Assembly: GCA_021205185.1 (NCBI GenBank)
Contig: JAJPYB010000013.1
Coordinates: 1-64,000, forward strand
Reading direction: 5' to 3'
Length of the DNA stretch: 64,000 nt
DNA from: Ruminococcus sp.
GTDB lineage: Bacteria > Bacillota > Clostridia > Oscillospirales > Ruminococcaceae
In this document: piece by piece, positions 15,402 to 22,857 of the stretch
Layout: each line of letters begins with the position of its first letter
How positions within the stretch are numbered: the stretch's first letter is position 1
Translations under genes and position numbers: made by a program
The notes under the pieces: generated by a model
What the model was told of the DNA's origin: nothing
Databases searched by the model: none
Seen by the model: the letters and a program-made list of their open reading frames with translations, nothing else

Positions 15402-16542
15402 TTAATTTCTCTCTTTCGTTTTGAATTTCAAGCTGCTTCGCCTGAGCGTTGTAAAGCCTTGCCTTTGCAAGCTCCGTTTCGTCGAGAAGGTTAATTGTGT
15501 CCCACTCAACCTGCGCTTCGCAGTCTGCGCCGACAGAACGCAAATAGGTATTTGCAATCTGCGTAATAACAGGCGTTAAAAGCCGTCTGTAATATTCAAG
15601 CTCGCTTGTCAGAATATCGCATTGCTGTGTGCTCATTCGCTCGGTTGAGCTCCAGTTGAGCCCCAGCAAAAACGGCGGAATTGAAAGCTTTGAAATCATC
15701 TGCTCCAAAAGCTGACGGACAGGAACCTCGCTGTCAATTATCTGATTGTCAGCGCCAATTACCTTGATGTCAACGTCGCCGACTGCAATAAAATCCTTAA
15801 CGCAGCCGTTTCGGGTGCTCATCATGCCGTCCGACCATTCCTTTGCAATTTGAACGGCTCTGTCCTTTGCATAAGTCATATCAGATTCGTTTTTAGGCTT
15901 GTAGGTTACGGCGTAGCGGACGTTTCCGGCTCTTTCAAAATTCTGACCGATTGAAGAATATATCTTCATAAGAATTTCAGCCAAAGAGGGAAGTCCTCTG
16001 AAAACCGAAACGCCAAACGGATTTTTCGGATTAGGATTAAGACACGCAAACAGTATTCTGTCTGTGTTTTCGATTAAAATATCCTCGCTGCCGCCCCTTG
16101 CCCAAAATTTCCTGTCGCAAGGGTCCTTACCTCTGGTTACTTTGAATAACGTCGGATCTCCGTTGTAAAGTCCTATAATTTGATTGTCCCGAACTAAAAT
16201 CTCTCCGATTCCTTTTCCGTAGGTTATCATCGAGTCTAAGAAAATATCCGCAAACTCGTTTACCGAAACTCCGCTTAAGCCGACAGGTACCGTCCTTTGA
16301 AATCTTTCAAGCTCCTCCTGGTATCTTTCGTTTTCAGCTATAAGCTTAAAGCCGCCGACAAGCCTTACAATTTTCAGTACGCAGGCGTCAATTACAGGTA
16401 CGTTTGCTCTTAACGCTTCATAAAGCTCGTATTCAAAGGTATTTATTCCGCAGATGTGACTTTGCGGCAATACGCTTCTTTCTGAAAACGCAGTAGCGGC
16501 TAAGCTGTCTGAGCTTTTCTTCTGAACCTTTCTAAGTTTGAT
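15394..16542 (-). CDS. Phage portal protein, apparent ATC start
   Basis: HK97-type portal: GVSVNEFADIFLDSMITYGKGIGEIL, ILFACLNPNPKNPFGVSVFRGL, and the C-terminal SIPPFLLGLN ... STQQCDILTSELEYYRRLL are characteristic. It forms the dodecameric DNA entry ring at the capsid vertex. No ATG/GTG/TTG follows a ribosome binding site. The only good site, AAAGGAG at 16558-16552, is followed nine bases later by ATC (16542), giving an N-terminus IKLRKVQKK that fits the family. In-frame TTG codons at 16584 and 16635 lie inside the terminase gene without sites. Either ATC is used or an ATG has mutated. Confidence 0.85.
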   Translation of the reverse strand: MKLRKVQKKSSDSLAATAFSERSVLPQSHICGINTFEYELYEALRANVPVIDACVLKIVRLVGGFKLIAENERYQEELERFQRTVPVGLSGVSVNEFADIFLDSMITYGKGIGEILVRDNQIIGLYNGDPTLFKVTRGKDPCDRKFWARGGSEDILIENTDRILFACLNPNPKNPFGVSVFRGLPSLAEILMKIYSSIGQNFERAGNVRYAVTYKPKNESDMTYAKDRAVQIAKEWSDGMMSTRNGCVKDFIAVGDVDIKVIGADNQIIDSEVPVRQLLEQMISKLSIPPFLLGLNWSSTERMSTQQCDILTSELEYYRRLLTPVITQIANTYLRSVGADCEAQVEWDTINLLDETELAKARLYNAQAKQLEIQNEREKLNG

Positions 16543-16567
16543 TTTAAAGCGCTCCTTTCTTAAAAGT

Positions 16568-17818
16568 TTAGTGCTTTCTGTCAAGCGAGATACAGAAAAA
16601 ATCCTCTCTCGCTCCCGACAGAAATGTAGAAACAAAATATCTTATATCGTCCATTGCGTGGTCGTTTTCTTTAAGCGGCGCGTCTCTCCCGCTTTTTTCG
16701 TCCCAGCGATAAAGCTCGGATTCCCGAATCGAATCAACGCATTGCTCGCAAATTTTAATTTTGCCCTGCTTTATAGCGTCGCTGACCTGTCTTATTCCTG
16801 AAACTACGTCGTTTTTAGCGCGAACAGTTTTGTATTTTCCATGCCTGTTTATACATTCTATAAACGAAGCTGCGGAAGGATCGACAATAACGCACTCTGG
16901 AATGATATTCCCAAGAAGTGAGCAAAGAGATGTGTAATGCTCCTCATCGGTTTTTTGAAAGCCTTCCTTTCGGGAATCGAAGTAGTATTCTTTGATTCTC
17001 ACCCAAACGCCATCTCTATCACAACCCCAAAGCCCAAACGAGCTGGGGTTTACCGTACCGTAATCGCAGGAAACCACATACTGCGAGCAATAATTCTCAC
17101 AGACCTTTACAACTGCATTTTTAAAGTCGGGGTAGACAAGTCCGTAGGTGCTTGACCATTTGCCTAAGACAAATCTGTCGTAAAACGCTCCGCTGAAGAG
17201 TGCCTTGTATCTTTTCTTTATCGAAGGCGAGAGGCTAGGATTGTCATCAAGCGTAAATCTTATGTACAAGAGATTTTTCTCCTTCGCCTTGTCTATCCAC
17301 TCTTTTTTAAACCAATGGTAAGGGTTGTCAGGGTTGCAATTAAACCAGAGCTTCGAGCTTTCCTTAGAGCATCGAGCTATTGCCTGCTCGACAAAGCTTC
17401 TCGGCATAAGCACTACCTCATCGAGTAAAATCCCCGAAAGAGTAATGCCCTGAATTAACGAGGCGGAGCCTTCGTCCTTTCCGCCGAAAAGGTAGTACCT
17501 GTTGTGAAATCTTCCCCTTGAAATGTCAATCCTGTTTTTGGATTTTAATTCTTTAACGCTAAACCCGCTTTTTAAAAGGTACGAAATCAGCGGCTCAATA
17601 AGATTCCTTCTAAGTGAAGTAATCGTCTTGCCACAAAAAGCAAAGCTTGCGTTTTGAAAGCTGCTCATCGACCATAACACAAAGGAAAGCGACATCGAGA
17701 AGGTTTTGCCGGAACGCACAGCTCCGTCGCAGATTATACCGTCTGAGTTTTTGAATTTTTTATTGCTGTACCAGCTTAAAACAAGCAGCTGCTTTTTAGA
17801 AAACTCATTCATTTTCAT
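16568..17818 (-). CDS. Phage terminase large subunit (PBSX type)
   Basis: DNA-packaging motor and nuclease of 416 aa. Walker A GAVRSGKT is at 32-39, Walker B GILLDE ends at 134, and the C-terminal RNase H-like nuclease acidic residues are Asp252 (SCDYGTVNP), Asp313 (IVDPSAASF) and Asp390/391 (DHAMDDIRYF). All catalytic residues are present. The start is ATG 17818 or 17812, overlapping the small-subunit stop. The family cuts concatemers and pumps DNA into proheads through the portal encoded next. Confidence 0.95.
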   Translation of the reverse strand: MKMNEFSKKQLLVLSWYSNKKFKNSDGIICDGAVRSGKTFSMSLSFVLWSMSSFQNASFAFCGKTITSLRRNLIEPLISYLLKSGFSVKELKSKNRIDISRGRFHNRYYLFGGKDEGSASLIQGITLSGILLDEVVLMPRSFVEQAIARCSKESSKLWFNCNPDNPYHWFKKEWIDKAKEKNLLYIRFTLDDNPSLSPSIKKRYKALFSGAFYDRFVLGKWSSTYGLVYPDFKNAVVKVCENYCSQYVVSCDYGTVNPSSFGLWGCDRDGVWVRIKEYYFDSRKEGFQKTDEEHYTSLCSLLGNIIPECVIVDPSAASFIECINRHGKYKTVRAKNDVVSGIRQVSDAIKQGKIKICEQCVDSIRESELYRWDEKSGRDAPLKENDHAMDDIRYFVSTFLSGAREDFFCISLDRKH

Positions 17819-18155
17819 CAGCGTCCTTTGTCGGAAGCTGATAGTTTAGCTTGTTGCAGGAATAATTAAAGCTTTCCAAAAATGCGTCGCCGTCGTCGCC
17901 CTTAGCCTGTTCAACCTTTCCAAGCTCGATTAAAAGCTCAAGCGCTTTTATCTTGTCGAAGCTCTTGACCTCGCAGCCCTTTTCGCCCTTTTTGTATTCG
18001 CTAAGGCAAAACAGGTTCTCAGGCTCGCTTGATGTAATATTTGACCCCGCAATGTTAGCTAAATCGTCCTGCTCCGACATAACAAGTCTGTACAGTCCGA
18101 TTTTTGCGAGGTCTAAGGCGTCCATGCGAAGTATTCGCCGATTAGAAATTTTCAT
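17805..18155 (-). CDS. Putative terminase small subunit
   Basis: 116 aa, first gene of the phage module. It starts at ATG 18155 after AGGAGGAGAAAAGAA. Its position directly before and overlapping the large terminase and its helical, acidic character suggest the DNA-recognition subunit. It has no clear helix-turn-helix and is not a strong match to a known family by eye, so the role is inferred from context. Confidence 0.55.
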   Translation of the reverse strand: MKISNRRILRMDALDLAKIGLYRLVMSEQDDLANIAGSNITSSEPENLFCLSEYKKGEKGCEVKSFDKIKALELLIELGKVEQAKGDDGDAFLESFNYSCNKLNYQLPTKDADENE

Positions 18156-18318
18156 TTCTTTTCTCCTCCTGATTTTGTTCTACTGAAAAGTTTTCCGGAA
18201 ATTACCTTTCACTAAAACTCAAAATGAACGAGAATTTTGTACGTTTGCGTGCAACGGTAACAAAATCTCAAACACTTGTTTACAAATTCTTAAAATTCAG
18301 TGCCAAAAATCCCTCTTG

Positions 18319-18347
18319 TTGCAAAATTAAAACGAATGTGGTAAAAT
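18319..18347 (+). promoter_or_regulatory. Promoter of the DUF815 ATPase gene
   Basis: TTGCAA (18319-18324), 17-bp spacer, TAAAAT (18342-18347). The 18156-18376 spacer between this gene and the divergent phage module is AT-rich; I saw no repressor-like operator in it. Confidence 0.5.
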
Positions 18348-18376
18348 AGGTAAAATACTTCTGGAGATGACATTTA

Positions 18377-19684
18377 ATGAACCATATAACCTCAAAGCTT
18401 CTGATTTTCGGAAACTTGGATAAGAACGAACCGCTTCTGAAGCTGTCTGAAATTTTCGCCGACCTTGAAGTGAAAAGTATCAGCAAGGACGAAGCAATAA
18501 GCCGAATTTACGAGGAGATACGAGAGATTTTAAAAATTGCCACCGATTATGGCTTCGATAAAAATCTTTGGCAAAACTACCTCACATTTTTGCTTGTGAC
18601 AAACGAAAACCCCTTCACCGTTACCTGTGAGAAAACAGGCGCGCAGGAGGGGAGTGTAAATCATTTTGCTATTAACGACTGCAAGCTTTTTATGCAGCTT
18701 TTTAATTACGACTTCAGCGAAATTGAAAACGAGCTGTCTATTGTTTGCTTTTCAAGAATTACAAGCTACAAAGCTATCGAGAAAAAGGAGCTTATGTACA
18801 ATAAAAACGTGAGCGAAAAGGTAAGGGCGCTAAGCGAGAAGCTTTCCGCTTCCGCCGATGAGCAGGAATTTTTCGTTCACCTGACCGATTTCTACAAAGA
18901 TTACGGCGTTGGAATGTTCGGACTTAACAAGGCGTTTCGACTTAAAAATGTAGGCGATTCAATAGAGCTTATTCCTATAAACAATATGGACAGGGTTGTA
19001 CTTGACGACTTGGTAGGCTATGAGCTTCAAAAGCAGCAGCTTGTCGAAAACACGCTTGCTTTTGTAGAAAACCGAAAGGCTAACAATGTTCTTCTTTATG
19101 GAGACAGCGGAACGGGTAAATCAACCAGCATAAAGGCGATTGTAAACGAGTTTTATCCAAAGGGTCTGAGAATGATTGAAATTTACAAGCATCAGTTCAA
19201 GGATCTTTCAAACGTCATTGCAATGGTCAAGAACCGAAACTATAAGTTTGTAATTTATATGGACGATCTCTCGTTTGAGGAGTTTGAAATAGAGTACAAG
19301 TTCTTAAAGGCTGTAATTGAAGGCGGCGTTGAAACAAAGCCCGATAACATACTGATCTACGCTACCTCAAACAGACGCCACCTTATTAAAGAAACATGGA
19401 ACGACAGAAATGATATGGAATCCTCAAACGGCATTCACCGCTCTGATACTATTGAGGAAAAGCTGTCGCTTGTAAACCGCTTCGGCGTAAAAATAAACTA
19501 CTCGAAGCCCACAAGGCAGGAGTATTTGAACATCGTTCTTGAGCTTGCAAAGCGAAGCGGAATTTCTCTTTCCGACGACGAGCTTATCAAAGAAGCTAAC
19601 AAGTGGGAGATCAGTCACGGCGGCATCAGCGGAAGAACCGCCCAGCAGTTTATCTACAACCTTTTGAGCAAAGAATCTTATTAG
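18377..19684 (+). CDS. DUF815-family AAA ATPase
   Basis: Predicted P-loop ATPase of 435 aa. The N-terminal 200 residues are helical without known motifs. The ATPase domain has Walker [13 protein letters not shown] (near 240), Walker [13 protein letters not shown] (near 295), sensor 1 in [12 protein letters not shown] and an arginine-rich stretch with NRFG after it. The ending [10 protein letters not shown] is typical of DUF815. Family role is unknown. It is divergent from the phage module with a 221-bp spacer and followed by repeats, so a link to the module is possible but unproven. Confidence 0.85.
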   Translation: MNHITSKLLIFGNLDKNEPLLKLSEIFADLEVKSISKDEAISRIYEEIREILKIATDYGFDKNLWQNYLTFLLVTNENPFTVTCEKTGAQEGSVNHFAINDCKLFMQLFNYDFSEIENELSIVCFSRITSYKAIEKKELMYNKNVSEKVRALSEKLSASADEQEFFVHLTDFYKDYGVGMFGLNKAFRLKNVGDSIELIPINNMDRVVLDDLVGYELQKQQLVENTLAFVENRKANNVLLYGDSGTGKSTSIKAIVNEFYPKGLRMIEIYKHQFKDLSNVIAMVKNRNYKFVIYMDDLSFEEFEIEYKFLKAVIEGGVETKPDNILIYATSNRRHLIKETWNDRNDMESSNGIHRSDTIEEKLSLVNRFGVKINYSKPTRQEYLNIVLELAKRSGISLSDDELIKEANKWEISHGGISGRTAQQFIYNLLSKESY

Positions 19685-19719
19685 GATAGAGAGGTAATGG
19701 ACTGCAATCAGATTTGATA
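19684..19719 (+). repeat. Dispersed element E, copy 1
   Basis: GGATAGAGAGG, nine variable bases, then GCAATCAGATTTGATA. The same two blocks with the same 9-base gap recur inverted at 33389-33424. It lies immediately downstream of the DUF815 stop. Confidence 0.65.
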
Positions 19720-19798
19720 GATTAGAATCTGTTAATGCCTGCTGTTTAAGGACTGGCTTTGGCATTCTATAAAGCGGAGAGTGTAAAATTCGTGTACA

Positions 19799-19836
19799 TA
19801 AAAAAGAAACCCCCCGATTTTTCGGGGGTTTCTTAA
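19799..19836 (-). terminator. Terminator, minus orientation
   Basis: GAAACCCCC / GGGGGTTTC stem with the strong T run on the minus-strand side. The only thing it could end on the minus strand is the tRNA-like tail at 19841-19865, since the LRR gene runs the other way. Confidence 0.75.
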
Positions 19837-19840
19837 TATC

Positions 19841-19865
19841 TGGCGGAGACGGTGGGATTCCACCC
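19841..19865 (-). other. Possible tRNA-Ser 3'-end remnant
   Basis: Read on the minus strand, the segment ends GGAATCCCACCGTCTCCGCC plus A, which resembles the T-arm and acceptor 3' half of a tRNA-Ser gene including CCA. It is followed after a few bases by a terminator. The T-loop is damaged (GTGGAAT instead of TTCGAAT) and no anticodon or D arm precedes it. It may be a leftover of an attachment site. Confidence 0.35.
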
Positions 19866-19876
19866 CAACACCCCTC

Positions 19877-19970
19877 CCAAAAATTACAAAAAAGTGGTCA
19901 AAAATTACATAATTATGCAAACTGCACAAAAATCGTCCTTCAAATTTGTCTAATCTGCGAATTGACGGGG
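19877..19970 (+). repeat. 94-bp dispersed intergenic repeat R, copy 1
   Basis: Matches 33267-33360 without gaps at about 82 of 94 positions by eye. The last 22 bases, ending TCTGCGAATTGACGGG, are almost invariant. It is followed by GGGTAGGTTTAAAATAAA, which also opens this window at base 1, so a third copy may end just outside. The 334-bp space 19685-20018 holds element E, a terminator, the tRNA-like tail and this repeat. Confidence 0.8.
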
Positions 19971-20018
19971 GGGTAGGTTTAAAATAAAGTATATTAAAAT
20001 AATAGGAGTTGATTATTG

Positions 20019-21389
20019 ATGAAAAAACGAATTTTATCTTTACTAACAACATTAGTTATGGTATTTGGTCTTACCGCCTGTCTGCCAACAATAACTGCGA
20101 GCGCATATTATTCAGGTGATTACACTTACAGCGTTAGCAACGGTAAAGCCACTATTACAGGCTATTCGGGAAGTGCTACTAGTCTAAAAATTCCGAGTGA
20201 ATTAGACGGCTATACTGTAGTTTCGATTGGCAAATATGCACTTGGTATGTGCAGTAGTTTAACTAGTGTAACAATACCAGATACTGTTGTAACTATTGGA
20301 TATGGTGCATTTATAGGTTCTAGTAATTTGATAAGCATAACAATACCAAATTCCGTAGTAAGCATTGACGATTATGCATTTTTGTATTGTACGAGTTTGT
20401 CAAAAGTTTCAATGGGCAATTCAGTAAAAACTATCGGCTATTCTTCATTCGGAGGCTGTGATAGTTTAGCGAGCATAAAGTTACCAAATTCTGTTACAAG
20501 TTTGGGTGAAGCTGTGTTTGGCATGTGCAGTAGCTTAACTAGCATAACCATACCAGATTCTGTAATAACCATTCCTGATTCTGCTTTTTTGAGTTGCACG
20601 AGCTTGACTAGTGTTAAGTTGGGAAGCTCTGTAAAAAGCATTAAGGACTGTGCATTTGGTTTGTGTGGTAATTTAACAAGAGTGACAATTCCATCTTCTG
20701 TTACTAGCATTTCTTCGTCTGCGTTTAGTTCAAGCGACAACGTAGTTATCTATGGTTATAAAAACTCTTACGCGCAGTCCTATGCATCATATTACGACAT
20801 TCCATTTAAACTACTCATTCCCACAGTTTCTGCTAAGTCTACATACTCAAGCACAACCTCATCCGTTACTATCAACTGGAACAAGGTTTCTGGCGCATCG
20901 GGTTACAGAATTTATAAGTATAATTCAAGCACAAAAAAGTGGGTTAATATAAAGACTATTTCAGGTAATTCTACTACTTCCTATAAGACTTCTGGTTTGA
21001 GCGCAGGAAAGACTTATAAATTTAAGGTTAAGGCATACATAAAAGACAATGGAACTACCTACTGGGGCAGTGCAAGTTCAACTATAACTACGTCAACAAA
21101 ACCTACTACTGCGAAATTCACTACAGCGAGCAAGACCACAACCGCAATCCGTCTTAACTGGAAGAAGGTAACAGGAGCAAGTGGCTATCAGATCCAAAAG
21201 TATAATTCTAGCACAAAATCGTGGTCCACAGTTAAAACAATCACAAGCGGCTCAACTTTGACCTACAGAATATCAGGACTTAAAAAGGGTACCGTTTACA
21301 AATACAGAATCCGAGCTTATAGAACGGTAAATAGCAACAAGCTCTATGGCGCTTGGTCAGCAACTAAGAAAGTTACAACTAAATCGTAA
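20019..21389 (+). CDS. Secreted BspA-type LRR protein with two fibronectin III domains
   Basis: 456 aa. An N-terminal signal with possible cleavage after ITASA (an LTAC box is also present). LRR_5 repeats of about 23 residues occupy about 40-245 (LTSVTIPDTV ... IGYGAF pattern). Two FN3 domains follow near 269-360 and 363-456 (SVTINWNKVSGASGYRIYKYN and the matching second copy). There is no LPxTG, GW or dockerin, so it is probably secreted or loosely attached and used for binding host or plant surfaces (inference). The start is ATG 20019, eight bases after AGGAGTT; a TTG just upstream is less likely. Confidence 0.9.
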   Translation: MKKRILSLLTTLVMVFGLTACLPTITASAYYSGDYTYSVSNGKATITGYSGSATSLKIPSELDGYTVVSIGKYALGMCSSLTSVTIPDTVVTIGYGAFIGSSNLISITIPNSVVSIDDYAFLYCTSLSKVSMGNSVKTIGYSSFGGCDSLASIKLPNSVTSLGEAVFGMCSSLTSITIPDSVITIPDSAFLSCTSLTSVKLGSSVKSIKDCAFGLCGNLTRVTIPSSVTSISSSAFSSSDNVVIYGYKNSYAQSYASYYDIPFKLLIPTVSAKSTYSSTTSSVTINWNKVSGASGYRIYKYNSSTKKWVNIKTISGNSTTSYKTSGLSAGKTYKFKVKAYIKDNGTTYWGSASSTITTSTKPTTAKFTTASKTTTAIRLNWKKVTGASGYQIQKYNSSTKSWSTVKTITSGSTLTYRISGLKKGTVYKYRIRAYRTVNSNKLYGAWSATKKVTTKS

Positions 21390-21416
21390 ATTCTTTTGCA
21401 ATGTTTTATATACCTC

Positions 21417-21455
21417 AAACAGCAGCAGGCACTTTTGTCTGCTGCTGTTTGCTTT
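21417..21455 (+). terminator. Terminator of the LRR/FN3 gene
   Basis: Perfect 12-bp stem AAACAGCAGCAG / CTGCTGCTGTTT with a 10-base loop, followed by GCTTTAA. Confidence 0.8.
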
Positions 21456-21538
21456 AATACACCCAATAACCCAGCCACACAAAAGCAAAAAACATTAGCA
21501 GAGTAAAACAAAAGTATGAGAATCGTAAAATGTAAGTA

Positions 21539-21567
21539 TTGACAATGTAAAGCGTAAATGGTATAAT
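21539..21567 (+). promoter_or_regulatory. Polymer-locus promoter P1
   Basis: Consensus TTGACA (21539-21544), 17-bp spacer, TATAAT (21562-21567). The promoter and about 25 bases upstream are nearly identical to P2 at 31903-31931 on the other strand, including ATGTAAA directly after the -35 box and an upstream GTAAAATGT. The two promoters drive inward from both ends of the polymer locus. Confidence 0.85.
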
Positions 21568-21661
21568 ATTTTAGGTCTTTATTGGCAATTTTTGTAGAAC
21601 TATATAATGATGAAAAAAAGAAAAACAAGCAGGTGTTCAGAGAATACCAAGCTGTCAGGAT

Positions 21662-22855
21662 TTGTTAAAGGATATGAAGTTATCGGGAATTAAGAGAGTA
21701 GTTAGAGAGCTTGTAAAGCTTACAGCATTTAGGATTATTTATCCGCTCACATACAAAATTTGCTGTATCAGAAAGCAAAATTTGTGCCTTACGCTTTTTT
21801 GCGAGGTGCGTCATGATTACCTTACTGACAGTTTTAAGCCAATTTACGAGGAACTCAAGCGACAAAAAAAGCCGATTCAAGCTTTTTATATTCATAATAA
21901 CAGCGGTGGGCTTTCTTATCTTTTGAGGTATTTCAAGCTTTGTATGATTTTGCCGACAGCGAGAAACATAATCATAGACGATACCTGCAATTTGTTCGGA
22001 GCATTTAAGCTTAGAAAGGGTACAAAGCTCATTCAAACGTGGCATTCGTGCGGAGCGTTTAAAAAATGGGGATATTCTATAGCAGGGCTTAGCTTTGGCC
22101 AAAATCCAAAAGAGCTCGACCGTTATCCTGCACACAATAATTACAATCTTGTTACCGTGAGCAGCGAGGAATGTATACAGCATTTTAATGAGGCGTTTGG
22201 ATTTGATAAATCTGGTAAAAATTGCGTTAAGGCTATCGGAGTAGCACGAACAGATTTTTTCTTTCATAAAGAGAATGTAGAAGCGGCGTATAAATCTTTA
22301 TTTGAAGCTTGTCCCGAAGCTAAGGGCAAGAAGGTTTTGCTTTATGCGCCAACTTATAGAGGGGATGCTGACAACGCTAAACCTCCGAAAATGTTTGATA
22401 TATCTGCATTGAAAGCAAGACTGAATGGTTGCATTTTGTTAATAAAACAGCATGGATTTGTAAGCGATATAACGGAAATTCCCGAAGATTGCAAGGACTT
22501 TGCTTTTGATGTAAGCGACAAGCTTGAAATTGAAGAGCTTATAGCGGTAAGTGATATTTGCATAACTGATTATTCGTCGATAATTTTTGAATATTCTCTC
22601 TTTGAAAGGCCAATGGTGTTTTACGCATATGACCTTGACGAGTTTTATGACTATCGTGGTTTTTATTATAACTATGACGAAAACTTTTTACCTGGAGATA
22701 TTGCAAGGACAGAAAATGAGCTTTTCTCTGCAGTTGAGAAAGCAGTCAAAAATGGTGCGAATATAGAGCAGGTAAGAAGCTTCAAGGATAAGTTTATGGG
22801 AGCTTGCGACGGAAAGTCAACCCAGAGAATTGTAGAATATATACTGGAGGATTAA
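21662..22855 (+). CDS. CDP-glycerol/ribitol glycerophosphotransferase (TagB/TagF-like)
   Basis: Peripheral membrane GT-B polymerase or primase of teichoic-acid-like chains, 397 aa. It carries the family marks WHSCGAFKKWG near residue 127, LLYAPTYRG near 222, IKQHGF near 263 and the acceptor/donor motif ITDYSSIIFEYSLF near 300. The basic amphipathic N-terminus can contact the membrane. The start is uncertain: TTG 21662 or ATG 21674, neither with a strong site. It is the first gene of the seven-gene polymer operon behind promoter P1; its stop lies 2 bp before the next start. Whether it primes or extends cannot be read from sequence. Confidence 0.88.
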   Translation: MLKDMKLSGIKRVVRELVKLTAFRIIYPLTYKICCIRKQNLCLTLFCEVRHDYLTDSFKPIYEELKRQKKPIQAFYIHNNSGGLSYLLRYFKLCMILPTARNIIIDDTCNLFGAFKLRKGTKLIQTWHSCGAFKKWGYSIAGLSFGQNPKELDRYPAHNNYNLVTVSSEECIQHFNEAFGFDKSGKNCVKAIGVARTDFFFHKENVEAAYKSLFEACPEAKGKKVLLYAPTYRGDADNAKPPKMFDISALKARLNGCILLIKQHGFVSDITEIPEDCKDFAFDVSDKLEIEELIAVSDICITDYSSIIFEYSLFERPMVFYAYDLDEFYDYRGFYYNYDENFLPGDIARTENELFSAVEKAVKNGANIEQVRSFKDKFMGACDGKSTQRIVEYILED

Positions 22856-22857
22856 GT

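Larger units (their letters stand above)
11462..18155 (-). mobile_element. Minimal phage head-assembly module (prophage remnant or domesticated)
   Basis: Nine tightly packed, mostly overlapping minus-strand genes in canonical tailed-phage order: small terminase, large terminase, portal, prohead protease, major capsid, connector, two small tail-type proteins and a baseplate-hub-like protein. All frames are open. There is no tape measure, tail fibre, holin/endolysin, integrase, repressor or replication gene in or beside it. It ends at a terminator shared with the aquaporin gene and starts at a divergent intergenic region facing a DUF815 ATPase. It could be a remnant, a gene-transfer-agent-like unit or a satellite. 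Confidence 0.75.
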
